The notes below the pieces were generated by a model. It saw nothing but the letters and a program-made list of their open reading frames with translations, ran no database searches and was not told the origin of the DNA. Positions 8,924 to 18,098 of a DNA stretch of 64,000 nt are shown in pieces. Source of the DNA: Subtercola endophyticus (GTDB taxonomy: Bacteria > Actinomycetota > Actinomycetes > Actinomycetales > Microbacteriaceae). Both the position numbers and the translations under genes were made by a program. Position 1 is the first letter of the stretch. Each line of letters opens with the position of its first letter. The DNA is taken from NCBI RefSeq assembly GCF_021044565.1, contig NZ_CP087997.1, positions 1,116,001-1,180,000 of the forward strand, in the 5' to 3' direction.

Positions 8924-8976
8924 CATCGTCGTCTCTTTCGATCGCTCGCCTCTGCTATGAGGCACTGAGAGAGAGT

Positions 8977-9846
8977 CTATTCTGGCAGCGTCAGTACCTC
9001 GGCGCCACGCTCGGTGACCACGAGCGTGTGCTCGAACTGCGCGGTGATGGAGCGGTCGCGGGTGACGACGGTCCAGTCATCGGCCCACAGCTCCCACTCT
9101 TGAGCGCCGAGCGTGAGCATCGGTTCGATGGTGAACACCATGCCGACTTCGATCACGTCGTCGAACCGTGGCGCGGAGTCGTAGTGCGGAATGATCAAAC
9201 CCGAGTGGAACACTTCGCCCACGCCGTGACCGGTGTAGTCGCGCACGACTCCGTAGCCGAACCGCTTGGCGTACGACTCGATGGCGCGCCCGATGACGTT
9301 GACCTGCCGGCCAGGGGCCACGGCCTTGATGCCGCGGTTCATCGCCTCACGAGTGCGCTCGACCAGCAGCCGCACCTCCTCGCTCGGCTCGCCCGCGAAA
9401 AACGTGGCGTTCGTGTCGCCGTGCACGCCGTTCTTGTAGGCGGTGATGTCGACGTTCACGATGTCGCCGCCCTGCAGCACGGTGTTGTCGGGGATTCCGT
9501 GGCAGATGACCTCGTTCACGCTCGTGCACAGCGATTTCGGAAAGCCGCGGTAGCCGAGGGTGGACGGGTAGGCGTCGTGGGCGACGAGAAAGTCGTGGCC
9601 CAGAGCATCCAGTTCGTCGGTGGTCACCCCGGGCGCGACGTGCTCGCCCACGAAGGCCAGAGCCTGCGCGGCGATGCGCGACGACTCGCGGATGTCGGCG
9701 ATGCGAGCGGGGGAGTAGACGTCGCCGAACCCGGATTCGTTGGGCTCTCTCTTGCCCACGTATTCGGGCCGTTCGATGGTGAGCGGCACGGCCCGCAGCG
9801 GGGAGACCCGGCCCGGGGTGAGGTGGCCGGCGGAGTCCTTTGGCAT
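8977..9846 (-). CDS. map: Methionine aminopeptidase, type I
   Basis: Removes the initiator methionine from nascent proteins with a dinuclear metal site. At 289 residues it has an extra roughly 40-residue N-terminal linker relative to E. coli Map, as in other actinobacterial type Ic-like enzymes. Catalytic positions seen are the Asp ligands in [17 protein letters not shown], the His in [13 protein letters not shown], the Glu in FTIEPML and the Glu in QFEHTLVVT. The start is ATG at 9846. It lies upstream of ppgK on the same strand. Confidence 0.95.
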   Translation of the reverse strand: MPKDSAGHLTPGRVSPLRAVPLTIERPEYVGKREPNESGFGDVYSPARIADIRESSRIAAQALAFVGEHVAPGVTTDELDALGHDFLVAHDAYPSTLGYRGFPKSLCTSVNEVICHGIPDNTVLQGGDIVNVDITAYKNGVHGDTNATFFAGEPSEEVRLLVERTREAMNRGIKAVAPGRQVNVIGRAIESYAKRFGYGVVRDYTGHGVGEVFHSGLIIPHYDSAPRFDDVIEVGMVFTIEPMLTLGAQEWELWADDWTVVTRDRSITAQFEHTLVVTERGAEVLTLPE

Positions 9847-9912
9847 AGGATCAATCGTAGTTCAGGCTCCGGCGATGACTGCCGGTGCGACGCTTCTGCC
9901 AAGGAGAAACAC

Positions 9913-10098
9913 ATGTCGGGCGACCCGTCGAAGCAGTACTGGTACAACATCAACACCGGCGCGGTGGAGTTCGGTTACGTGTCACCGGCACCCGAGCGTG
10001 TGGGCCCGTTCGAGACCAAGCTCGAGGCCGAGCACGCTCTCGAGACGCTGCGCGCCAACTCGGCGAAGTGGGCCGAAGAAGACGCCGCGAACGACTAG
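9913..10098 (+). CDS. Small SPOR-like protein (61 residues)
   Basis: A short protein, MSGDPSKQYWYNINTGAVEF..., matching the actinobacterial SPOR-domain small-protein family (YWYNxxTGxVE, GPFxTxxEAExAL). The role is unknown. A strong AAGGAG site at 9901-9906 sets the ATG at 9913. The last bases CTAG (10095-10098) are shared with the convergent SDR gene, so the two stop codons overlap. Confidence 0.8.
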   Translation: MSGDPSKQYWYNINTGAVEFGYVSPAPERVGPFETKLEAEHALETLRANSAKWAEEDAAND

Positions 10099-10940
10099 TT
10101 CTTGCCCTCTCGGCCGGTGAAGTCGCTCATGGTGGAGTAGAGCCCGAACACGTTGTCGGCCATCTTGTCCCAGATGACGGTCGGCAGCAGGCCCTTCGCG
10201 ACCTTCGCGATGTGCACGCTCTTCGGCAGCAGCAGGAGCGGCTTGCCGGCGAGCATGGCCCTCCAGACGCGATCGACCACGTACTCGGGCGTCATGATCG
10301 GTGTCATCACCGGGCCCTTCGCGCCCTCGAACATGCCCGTCGAGATGTAGCTCGGGGCCACCGTGGTGACCTTGACGTGACCGTGGCCCTGCTGCGTCAG
10401 CTCGAGGCGAACCGAGTCGCTCCAGCCGATGACGGCCCACTTCGAGGCGGCGTAGACGCTCATCCGGGGGTTCGAGATCATGCCGGCCGCCGAGGCGATG
10501 TTCACGATGCGACTCGGGCGGGGGCTCTCGATCATGGCGGGCAGAAACGCTCGCGTCACGATCATCGGCCCCAGCGCGTTGATCTTCATGGTCTCGATGG
10601 TGTCGTCGACGGTGTCGTGCTGCCAGAAGTACTTGCCGCGCACGATGCCCGCGTTGTTGATGAGTACGTCGGGCACGCCGACCTCGGCGAGCACCCGCTC
10701 GGCGGCGCCGGCGATGCTCTCGGGGTCAGACACGTCGATGCGGTACGGATGCACGCGAGTTTGCCCGGGCTGTGCGTTCAGCCGCTCGGCCAACGCTTCG
10801 ATCTTGTCGGCGTTGCGATCCCACAGCACGACGTCTGCGGCGCCTTCGGCCACCGCTCGTTCGGCGTAGAGCAGCCCCATGCCGCTGCCCGCACCGGTGA
10901 TGAGCACTCGTGCCCCGGCGGCCGTGCGATTGCGGCTCAT
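10095..10940 (-). CDS. SDR family oxidoreductase
   Basis: A short-chain dehydrogenase/reductase of about 281 residues. The cofactor motif TGAGSGMG is near residues 13-20, NNAG in the middle and YAASKW as the catalytic Tyr-Lys motif. Substrate is unknown. The start is ATG at 10940, overlapping the panB stop by 4 bp (ATGA), so it is translationally coupled to panB. A longer upstream frame exists but lies inside panB and is rejected. Confidence 0.9.
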   Translation of the reverse strand: MSRNRTAAGARVLITGAGSGMGLLYAERAVAEGAADVVLWDRNADKIEALAERLNAQPGQTRVHPYRIDVSDPESIAGAAERVLAEVGVPDVLINNAGIVRGKYFWQHDTVDDTIETMKINALGPMIVTRAFLPAMIESPRPSRIVNIASAAGMISNPRMSVYAASKWAVIGWSDSVRLELTQQGHGHVKVTTVAPSYISTGMFEGAKGPVMTPIMTPEYVVDRVWRAMLAGKPLLLLPKSVHIAKVAKGLLPTVIWDKMADNVFGLYSTMSDFTGREGKN

Positions 10941-11755
10941 CCTTCGAATTCGTGCTCGGGAGCGGGGTACGCACCTGACGCCACATCGGCGCGGAACGCG
11001 GTGACCGCGTCGGTCAGTACCTGGGTGAGGTTCGCGTACTGCTTCACGAAGCGCGGCACGCGGCCCTGCGAGAAGCCGGCGAAGTCGGTCCAGACGAGCA
11101 GCTGCCCGTCGCAATCGGGCCCGGCGCCCACCGAGATGGTCGGGATGCGCAGTTCTTCGGTGACCCGTTTCGCAACGGAACTCGGCACCATCTCGAGCAC
11201 CACCGCGAACGCCCCCGCATCCTCGACCGCGTGCGCGTCGGCGAGCAACTGCTCGGCGCCCTCACCACGGCCCTGAATGATGTGCCCGCCCAGCCCGTGC
11301 TCGCTCTGCGGCGTGAAGCCGATGTGCGCCATCACCGGGATGCCCGAGTCGACGATGCGCCGGATCTGCGGCGCGCTGCGCACGCCGCCCTCGAGCTTGA
11401 CGGCGTGCACATTCGCCTCTTTCATGAAGCGTACGGCGGTGTGCAGCGCATCGTCGGGGCCGCCCTCATATGAACCGAACGGCATATCTCCGACGACCAG
11501 TGCGCGCGAGGCGGCGCCGGCGACAGCTCGCGCCAGCGGAATGAGCTGATCGACCGTCACAGCGAGCGTGGTCTCGTTGCCGAACACGTTGTTTCCCGCG
11601 GAATCACCCACCAGCAGAAAGTCGATATCGGCGGCGTCGAAGATGGCGGCCGAGAGCTGGTCGTAGCTGGTGAGGCCGACGATCGGTGTTCCGTTCTCCT
11701 TCGCTATTTGAAAGTGCCGCGTTCTCACGCGCTTGCGAGGGGACTGCTCCGTCAT
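10937..11755 (-). CDS. panB: 3-methyl-2-oxobutanoate hydroxymethyltransferase
   Basis: First committed step of pantothenate synthesis: transfers a hydroxymethyl group from 5,10-methylene-THF to 3-methyl-2-oxobutanoate. A 272-residue protein of normal family length. Visible motifs are GLTSYDQLSAAIFDAADIDF, LLVGDSAGNNVFG (metal Asp), VVGDMPFGSYE, AVKLEGG, GIPVMAHIGFTPQ and TISVGAGPDCDGQLLVW, in order. It is followed by the overlapping SDR gene and preceded by nadE on the same strand. Confidence 0.95.
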   Translation of the reverse strand: MTEQSPRKRVRTRHFQIAKENGTPIVGLTSYDQLSAAIFDAADIDFLLVGDSAGNNVFGNETTLAVTVDQLIPLARAVAGAASRALVVGDMPFGSYEGGPDDALHTAVRFMKEANVHAVKLEGGVRSAPQIRRIVDSGIPVMAHIGFTPQSEHGLGGHIIQGRGEGAEQLLADAHAVEDAGAFAVVLEMVPSSVAKRVTEELRIPTISVGAGPDCDGQLLVWTDFAGFSQGRVPRFVKQYANLTQVLTDAVTAFRADVASGAYPAPEHEFEG

Positions 11756-11790
11756 GCCCCTATCCTACCCATCCGCGACCGCGACCCTTC

Positions 11791-11828
11791 CGGACGAGAT
11801 GAGGCGCCGAGGCGGTCGCTCTCGTCCG
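11791..11828. terminator. Inverted repeat between nadE and panB
   Basis: CGGACGAGA (11791-11799) and TCTCGTCCG (11820-11828) are perfect 9-bp arms around a 20-nt loop, just after the nadE stop on the minus strand. There is no T-tract, so termination is uncertain; it could instead act in the panB leader. Confidence 0.4.
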
Positions 11829-11849
11829 CACGTGTCGCTCTCGCCGGTG

Positions 11850-13595
11850 TCAGCTGACGTCGGTGGGGCGGTAGGTGATGGGCAGGCGACGGTCGCGGCC
11901 GAAGGCCGTGCGGGAGATCTTGGTGCCGATCGCCGACTGGCGGCGTTTCCACTCCGAGTGGTCCACGAGCGAGACGATGCGGTCGACCGTCTCGGCATCG
12001 AAGCCGCGCTCGACGAGCTCGGTGCGCCCGAGTCCGCCGTTGATGTACTCCTCGAGCAGAGCGTCGAGCACCTCGTATTCGGGCAACGAATCCTGGTCGG
12101 TCTGGTCGGGGCGCAACTCGGCCGAGGGGGGTTTGGAGATCGAGTTCTCGGGGATGGGCGGCGTTTCCCCACGGCGTTCTGCGAACAGGTTGCGCCAGCG
12201 CGCCAGCTCCCACACCAGCATCTTCGGAACGTCTTTCAGTGGAGCAAAACCCCCCACCGAGTCTCCGTAGATCGTCGAGTAGCCCACGGCGAGCTCGCTC
12301 TTGTTGCCCGTCGTCAGTACGAGGTGGCCCTTCTGGTTCGACAGCCCCATCAGAATGATGCCCCGGATGCGCGCCTGCAGATTCTCGGCCGCGATGCCGT
12401 CGAGCTGCAGCTGGTCTTCGACGGGAGTCACGAGGTCGGCGATGGCTTGCGTCTCGTAGTGCACCCCGATTCGTTCTGCGAGGTCATCGGCATCGGAGCG
12501 CGAGTGATCCGACGACCACCGGCTCGGCATCGACACACCGTACACCTTCGACGCCCCGATGGCGTCGGCCGCCAGCGACGCGACCACCGACGAGTCGATG
12601 CCGCCGGAGAGCCCGAGGATGACCGACTGAAAGCCGTTCTTACGCACGTAATCGCCGAGCCCCAGCACGAGAGCGTTCCAGATCTGCTCGAGCTCCTCGG
12701 GCACCACGGCGATATCCGAAGTGATCGCTGCGGGCGCGGCGCTCTCGGCGGTGGGCGCGGCAAGCTCCACCAGCGCGACATCCGCGGGCAGCTCGTGCTC
12801 CGTGGCATCCTCGAGGTCGAGGTCGACCACGAGCAGATGCGGCACGAACTGCGGTGCGCGCGCGACGATCTGGCCCGACCGGTCGACGACGACGCTGTCG
12901 CCATCGAAGAGCAGATCATCCTGACCGCCCACGATGTTCACATAGGCGACGCAGGTGTCGTTCTCCACAGCCCGCCGCGTCACCAGCGGCAGCCGCACCT
13001 CGTTCTTGTCGCGCTCGTACGGCGAGGCGTTGATCACCAGCAGCAGCCCGGCGTCGGCCGACGCCACCCGGTTGACGGGCCCCCCGTCTTGCCACATGTC
13101 TTCGCAGATGATGAGCGCAACATCCACCCCCCGCATGCGCAGCACGAGCAGCTCGTCACCGGGAATGAAGATGCGGTACTCATCGAACACCGAGTAGTTC
13201 GGCAGGTGGTGCTTGGCGTACCGAGCCACCACTTCGCCGTTCTGCATGACACTGGCGACGTTCTGGGCGATCGCCGTCGGTGCGTTGCTGGTGGTGAACC
13301 GGCGCGGCTCGAACGGGCCGTCAGGATGCCCGACCACCACCACCACGTCGCCGAGCCCCGCCTCACCGAGCTCCGCGGCCAGAGCGGATGCCCGGCGGCG
13401 GCAGGCGGCAAGAAAAGACGGCCGTGACGCCAGGTCTTCGATCGGGTACCCGGAGAGCGCCATCTCACCGAACGCTACGAGGTCGGCTCCGGCATCCCGT
13501 GCGCGCCGCACCGCGGCGACGATGCCTCGCGAGTTGCCTTCGAGGTCTCCGACAATGGGGTTGGTTTGGGCCAGCGCTAAGCGAAGTCTCGGCAT
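11850..13595 (-). CDS. nadE: Glutamine-dependent NAD+ synthetase
   Basis: Amidates deamido-NAD to NAD using glutamine. 581 residues in two domains. The N-terminal nitrilase-like glutaminase has the Glu in AFGEMALSGYP (about residue 44), the Lys in YAKHHLPNYSVFDEYR and the nucleophile Cys in ALIICEDMWQDGG. The C-terminal synthetase has the ATP pyrophosphatase loop LGLSGGIDSS and TTGNKSE. The start MPRLRLALAQTNP at 13595 is where homology begins; the longer frame back to 13874 is antisense to glnA2. It is upstream of panB in the same direction. Confidence 0.95.
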   Translation of the reverse strand: MPRLRLALAQTNPIVGDLEGNSRGIVAAVRRARDAGADLVAFGEMALSGYPIEDLASRPSFLAACRRRASALAAELGEAGLGDVVVVVGHPDGPFEPRRFTTSNAPTAIAQNVASVMQNGEVVARYAKHHLPNYSVFDEYRIFIPGDELLVLRMRGVDVALIICEDMWQDGGPVNRVASADAGLLLVINASPYERDKNEVRLPLVTRRAVENDTCVAYVNIVGGQDDLLFDGDSVVVDRSGQIVARAPQFVPHLLVVDLDLEDATEHELPADVALVELAAPTAESAAPAAITSDIAVVPEELEQIWNALVLGLGDYVRKNGFQSVILGLSGGIDSSVVASLAADAIGASKVYGVSMPSRWSSDHSRSDADDLAERIGVHYETQAIADLVTPVEDQLQLDGIAAENLQARIRGIILMGLSNQKGHLVLTTGNKSELAVGYSTIYGDSVGGFAPLKDVPKMLVWELARWRNLFAERRGETPPIPENSISKPPSAELRPDQTDQDSLPEYEVLDALLEEYINGGLGRTELVERGFDAETVDRIVSLVDHSEWKRRQSAIGTKISRTAFGRDRRLPITYRPTDVS

Positions 13596-13650
13596 AGCCA
13601 CTAGCCTAATAGCGGCAGCACCACTCGCCAGAAAGAGGTACTCACCGTCG

Positions 13651-14988
13651 ATGGATAAGCAGCGTGACTTCGTTCTTCGCACCATTGAAGAGCGCGGCGT
13701 CAAGTTCGTCAGGCTCTGGTTCACCGATGTGATCGGTACCCTCAAGTCGGTCGCCATCGCGCCGGCCGAGGTCGAGGGTGCCTTCGCCGAGGGGCTCGGT
13801 TTCGACGGGTCGGCCATCGAGGGGCTCACGCGGTCGTTCGAGGCCGATGTGCTGGCGCATCCAGACCCCACCACTTTTCAGATTCTTCCGTGGCGGGGGG
13901 AGATCGACCCCACCGCACGCATGTTCTGCGACATCACGACGCCCGACGGGCAGCCAGCTGTGGCCGACCCGCGCAACGTTCTGAAGCGCACGCTCGCCAA
14001 GGCCGGCGACCGCGGCTTCTCGTTCTACACGCACCCCGAAGTCGAGTTCTACCTGCTCAAATCGTCGCAGTACGGCCCCGACGGCCCCGAGCCGGTCGAC
14101 AAGGCGGGCTACTTCGACAACGTTCCCGGTGGCACGGCGCACGACTTCCGGCGCCGGTCGGTACGCATGCTCGAAGACCTCGGCATCTCGGTGGAGTTCA
14201 GCCACCACGAGGCCGGCCCCGGTCAGAACGAGATCGACCTGCGCTACGCCGACGCGCTGACCACCGCCGACAACATCATGACGTTCCGCACGGTCATCAA
14301 AGAGGTCGCCATCGAGCAGGGCGTGTACGCCACGTTCATGCCGAAGCCGCTCTCGGGTCAGCCCGGATCGGGCATGCACACCCACCTCTCGCTCTTCGAG
14401 GGCGACGCAAACGCGTTCTTCGAGGCGGGGGCCGAATACCAGCTCTCGAAGATCGGCCGGCAGTTCATCGCCGGCCTGCTGAAGCACGCGCCCGAGATCA
14501 CGGCCGTCACGAACCAGTTCGTGAACTCCTACAAGCGGCTCTGGGGCGGCGACGAGGCTCCGAGCTTCGTCTGCTGGGGCCACAACAACCGCTCGGCGCT
14601 GGTTCGCGTTCCGCTGTACAAGCCGAACAAGGGCCAGAGTTCGCGCATCGAATACCGCGCCATCGACTCGGCAGCCAACCCGTACCTCGCCTACTCGCTG
14701 CTGCTGGCGGCCGGGCTCAAGGGCATCGAAGAGGGCTACGAGCTGCCGCCCGAGGCCGAAGACAACGTCTGGGCGCTCAGCGACTCCGAGCGCAAGGCCC
14801 TCGGCTACAGCGCGCTGCCGGCGAGCCTCGACGCGGCCATCGTCGAGATGGAACGTTCCGAGCTCGTCGCAGAGACGCTGGGCGAGCACGTCTTCAACTA
14901 CGTGCTGCTCAACAAGCGTCAGGAGTGGGCGGCCTACCGCGACCAGGTGACCCCGTTCGAGCTGAAGAGCAACCTGGAGATGCTGTAG
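13651..14988 (+). CDS. glnA2: Glutamine synthetase, GlnA2 type
   Basis: A class I glutamine synthetase paralogue of 445 residues; the N-terminus MDKQRDFVLRTIEERG and FVRLWFTDVIGTLKSVAIAP is characteristic of actinobacterial GlnA2. The active-site regions are present (GFDGSAIEGL, HPEVEFYL, NEIDLRYADAL, KPLSGQPGSGMHTHLSL). A tyrosine falls in GYELPPEAEDN, near the usual adenylylation position, but the context differs from the canonical LYDLPP. It is shorter than GlnA1. It begins 55 bp from the divergent nadE and precedes glnE by 75 bp. Confidence 0.93.
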   Translation: MDKQRDFVLRTIEERGVKFVRLWFTDVIGTLKSVAIAPAEVEGAFAEGLGFDGSAIEGLTRSFEADVLAHPDPTTFQILPWRGEIDPTARMFCDITTPDGQPAVADPRNVLKRTLAKAGDRGFSFYTHPEVEFYLLKSSQYGPDGPEPVDKAGYFDNVPGGTAHDFRRRSVRMLEDLGISVEFSHHEAGPGQNEIDLRYADALTTADNIMTFRTVIKEVAIEQGVYATFMPKPLSGQPGSGMHTHLSLFEGDANAFFEAGAEYQLSKIGRQFIAGLLKHAPEITAVTNQFVNSYKRLWGGDEAPSFVCWGHNNRSALVRVPLYKPNKGQSSRIEYRAIDSAANPYLAYSLLLAAGLKGIEEGYELPPEAEDNVWALSDSERKALGYSALPASLDAAIVEMERSELVAETLGEHVFNYVLLNKRQEWAAYRDQVTPFELKSNLEML

Positions 14989-15063
14989 AGACTGGGTGCT
15001 CGAGGGCCGCAGCGGGCATCCGTCGGCCGAGCATCCGCTGCGCAGCAGTATGAAACGTCGACG

Positions 15064-18060
15064 ATGACACGCGAACAGACAACCCTCACCGAGCTCGCTC
15101 GGGTGGGGTTCTCTGAACTCACCCGCGCGCAGACCGAGCTCGAGATCGCTGCCGACCTCGGGCAGGTCGGCCTGCCCGAGCTGCTCGCGTCGCTGCAGCT
15201 CACCGCTGACCCCGACCAGGCGCTGGACTACCTCGTCAAACTGCTTCGCCTCCCCGCGACGCCGACCGTCGAGCTGCTGCAGCAGGAGCCCTCGCGCACA
15301 CGGCTGCTGCGGGTGGTCGGCATGTCGAGCGGATTCGGCGACTTCTTTCTGCGGCACCCCGAAGAACTCACCGCACTCGAATCGCGCGTCGCCACGCTGC
15401 CCACGCTGAGCGAGCTGCAGGATGCCCTGCTCAACTCGGTCGGCAGCGTCGACGGTTTCGCCACCATCGCCGGCGAAGGCGCCTGGACGCTGCTTCGCGT
15501 GCGGTACCGCCGCATCCTCGCGCAGATCACGGCGTTCGACCTCGAGCAGCGTGACCCGGTGGCCGGAATCGGACTCATCGCCGATACGCTCGCCGACCTG
15601 GCCTCTGCCGCGCTCGACGCGTCGCTGGCCTGTGCTCGGGCACGGGCATCCACTCGCGGGCAGAGCCGCTGGTTCTTCGCACGGGAGGAGGTGGCGGCGA
15701 CACGGCTGGCCATCATCGGCATGGGAAAAGCCGGCGCGCAAGAGCTCAACTACGTCAGCGACGTCGATGTGATCTACGTCGCCGAGGGCTGCGAAGCCGA
15801 GGGGCTCTCGACGGCTCGTGCCATCGACATCGCCACGGCTCTGGCCATGCTCACGATGCACGGCATCATGGAGACGGCGATGGAGCCGCCGCTCTGGGAG
15901 GTCGACCCGAACCTGCGGCCCGAGGGCAAAGCGGGCGCGCTCGTTCGGTCGCTCGAGTCGCATATCGCCTACTACGACCGTTGGGCGAAGAACTGGGAGT
16001 TTCAGGCCCTGCTCAAGGCCAGACCGCTGGCGGGCGACCTCGAGCTGGGCGAGCGTTACGTGCAGGCCGTGCGCCCGCTGGTGTGGAGCAGCGCGGCACG
16101 CGACGGGTTCGTCGAGTCGGTGCAGGTGATGCGGCACCGGGTCACCGACAACATTCCGGCCGACGAGATCGACTACCAGCTGAAACTCGGCCCCGGCGGC
16201 CTGCGCGACGTCGAGTTCACGGTGCAGTTGTTGCAGCTCGTGCACGGCCAGAACGACCCGCTGGTGCGGCAGGCGGCCACGCTCGAAGCGCTGGCGGCCC
16301 TGGCTGACCAGGGGTACATCGGGCGCGTCGAGGCGCACGACTTCTCGCACGACTACCGCGTGTTGCGGCTGATGGAGCACCGCCTGCAGTTGCGGCGGCT
16401 TCGCCGAACCCATCTCGTGCCGCGGGACGAGTTCGAGCAGCGCGTGCTGGCTCGCGCCACCGAGCTTGCACCGAGTGCGCCGGCCCTGCTCGAGCTGTGG
16501 AACGACATCAAGGTGCGCGTGCGCACCTTGCACGAGCGGCTGTTCTACCGGCCCCTGCTCGCCGCGGTTGCGGCGCTCGGCACCGACGAGCTCGGGCTGA
16601 CGAGCGAGCAGGCCGTCGCGCGCCTCGCGGCCATCGGCTTTCAAGACCCTCGCGGCGCTCTCGGCCACATCGCGGCGATGACGGCGGGGGTTTCGCGCCG
16701 CGCCGCCATTCAGCGGCACCTGCTGCCCGTGATGCTGCAGTGGTTCGCGAACGGCGCCGACCCCGATTTCGGTCTGCTGGCGTTCCGCCGGTTGAGCGAC
16801 ACGCTGGGGGAGACGTACTGGTACCTGCGCATGCTGCGCGACTCGTCGGGGGCCGCGTCTCGGCTGACGCAGGTGCTCTCGGGCTCACGATTCGCGGCCG
16901 AGCTGCTCGAGCGCATCCCCGAGTCGGCCGCCTGGCTCGAGAACGACAGCGACCTCAGACCTCGTTCGTTCGAGACGCTCTCGCTCGAGACGCAGGCTAT
17001 CATCGGCCGGCACGACACTCCGGATGCCGCCGCGGCCGCGCTGCGAACGGCTCGCCGGCGCGAGGTGCTGCGGCTGGCGCTCGCCTCTGTACTCGAATTG
17101 ATCGACGTGCAAGACCTCGCGCGGGCCCTCACCGACGTCACCACCGTGTTCTTGCGCGGAACCCTCGGCGTGATCCGCCAGTCGGCGGCGCTTGCCAACG
17201 GTGACGGCATCGAATTCGCAGTGATCGGCATGGGCCGGTACGGTGGCCGCGAAATCGGCTTCGGCTCCGACACCGACGTGATGTACGTCTACCGGGCTCG
17301 TACCGTGAGCCAGGAGACGGCACAGTCCGTCGCCCGTTTCATCGTCAACGAACTGGTGCGGCTGACCGAAGACCGTCGGCTGCCGCTCGAACTCGACATC
17401 GATCTGCGGCCCGAGGGCAAGAACGGCATCGTGGTGCGGTCGCTCGACTCGTACCGGGCGTACTACGAGCGCTGGTCGCTCACCTGGGAGGCGCAGGCGC
17501 TGCTGCGCGCATCCGGTGTCGCGGGCGACGAGTCGCTCATCCGGGACTTCGAGGCCCTCGCCGATGAGGTGCGATACCCTGCGGCGATCACGGCTCAAGA
17601 GGTGCGCGAGGTGAAGCGGCTGAAGGCCCGGGTCGAGAACGAACGGCTGCCGCAGGGCGCCGACCCGGCGCGGCACCTCAAGCTCGGGCGCGGCTCGCTC
17701 AGCGATGTGGAGTGGTATGTGCAGCTGCTTCAGCTCGAGCACGGCCACGATCATCCGTCGTTCCAGACGACGTCGACACTGGATGCTCTGGCCGCCGAAG
17801 TGGCGGCGGGCTACGTCGATCCGGCCGACGCCGACCGGTTGCGCGAGGCGTGGATCTTCGCCTCCCGCGCGCGCTCGTGCATGACGCTCTGGACCAACCG
17901 CACCGCCGACGTGCTGCCGCTCGACCGCCGTCAGCTCGAAGGCGTCGCACGCCTCATGGAGTACCCGCCGGGGTCGGCGACGGCGCTCGAAGAGGACTAT
18001 CTCGCGGTGACGCGGCGGGCGCGGGCGATCTTCGAGCGGGATTTTTACGGGGATCTCTAA
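15064..18060 (+). CDS. glnE: Bifunctional glutamine synthetase adenylyltransferase/adenylyl-removing enzyme
   Basis: Reversibly adenylylates glutamine synthetase in response to nitrogen status. 998 residues, full length. Two nucleotidyltransferase domains are visible: the N-terminal de-adenylylation domain with GMGKAGAQELNYVSDVDVIY (about 219-238) and the C-terminal adenylylation domain with GMGRYGGREIGFGSDTDVMY (about 722-741). Each is followed by a helical segment with LRPEGK and a GLRD/SLSDVE motif. It sits between glnA2 and the glnA1 region, as in mycobacteria where glnE lies between two glnA genes. Confidence 0.96.
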   Translation: MTREQTTLTELARVGFSELTRAQTELEIAADLGQVGLPELLASLQLTADPDQALDYLVKLLRLPATPTVELLQQEPSRTRLLRVVGMSSGFGDFFLRHPEELTALESRVATLPTLSELQDALLNSVGSVDGFATIAGEGAWTLLRVRYRRILAQITAFDLEQRDPVAGIGLIADTLADLASAALDASLACARARASTRGQSRWFFAREEVAATRLAIIGMGKAGAQELNYVSDVDVIYVAEGCEAEGLSTARAIDIATALAMLTMHGIMETAMEPPLWEVDPNLRPEGKAGALVRSLESHIAYYDRWAKNWEFQALLKARPLAGDLELGERYVQAVRPLVWSSAARDGFVESVQVMRHRVTDNIPADEIDYQLKLGPGGLRDVEFTVQLLQLVHGQNDPLVRQAATLEALAALADQGYIGRVEAHDFSHDYRVLRLMEHRLQLRRLRRTHLVPRDEFEQRVLARATELAPSAPALLELWNDIKVRVRTLHERLFYRPLLAAVAALGTDELGLTSEQAVARLAAIGFQDPRGALGHIAAMTAGVSRRAAIQRHLLPVMLQWFANGADPDFGLLAFRRLSDTLGETYWYLRMLRDSSGAASRLTQVLSGSRFAAELLERIPESAAWLENDSDLRPRSFETLSLETQAIIGRHDTPDAAAAALRTARRREVLRLALASVLELIDVQDLARALTDVTTVFLRGTLGVIRQSAALANGDGIEFAVIGMGRYGGREIGFGSDTDVMYVYRARTVSQETAQSVARFIVNELVRLTEDRRLPLELDIDLRPEGKNGIVVRSLDSYRAYYERWSLTWEAQALLRASGVAGDESLIRDFEALADEVRYPAAITAQEVREVKRLKARVENERLPQGADPARHLKLGRGSLSDVEWYVQLLQLEHGHDHPSFQTTSTLDALAAEVAAGYVDPADADRLREAWIFASRARSCMTLWTNRTADVLPLDRRQLEGVARLMEYPPGSATALEEDYLAVTRRARAIFERDFYGDL

Positions 18061-18071
18061 CTGAGGTATAC

Positions 18072-18087
18072 TCGAATACACATTCGA
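18072..18087 (+). promoter_or_regulatory. LexA-like palindrome upstream of the triple-YbjQ gene
   Basis: TCGAAT-ACAC-ATTCGA is a perfect 6-bp inverted repeat with a 4-bp spacer. It resembles the actinobacterial SOS box TCGAAC-n4-GTTCGA with one symmetric change. It overlaps the end of a possible -10 (TATACT, 18067-18072) and abuts the ribosome-binding site, so a bound repressor would block the promoter. Confidence 0.5.
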
Positions 18088-18098
18088 AAGAGGTTGAC

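Noticed and set aside
10941..11114. N-terminal extension of the SDR gene
   Set aside because: It lies inside panB and is Arg-rich; the SDR fold begins at 10940 after the ATGA overlap.
13642..16719. 1025-residue open frame on the minus strand
   Set aside because: Antisense to glnA2 and glnE. The composition is His/Arg/Leu/Val-rich without domain motifs, as expected for the mirror frame of GC-rich genes.
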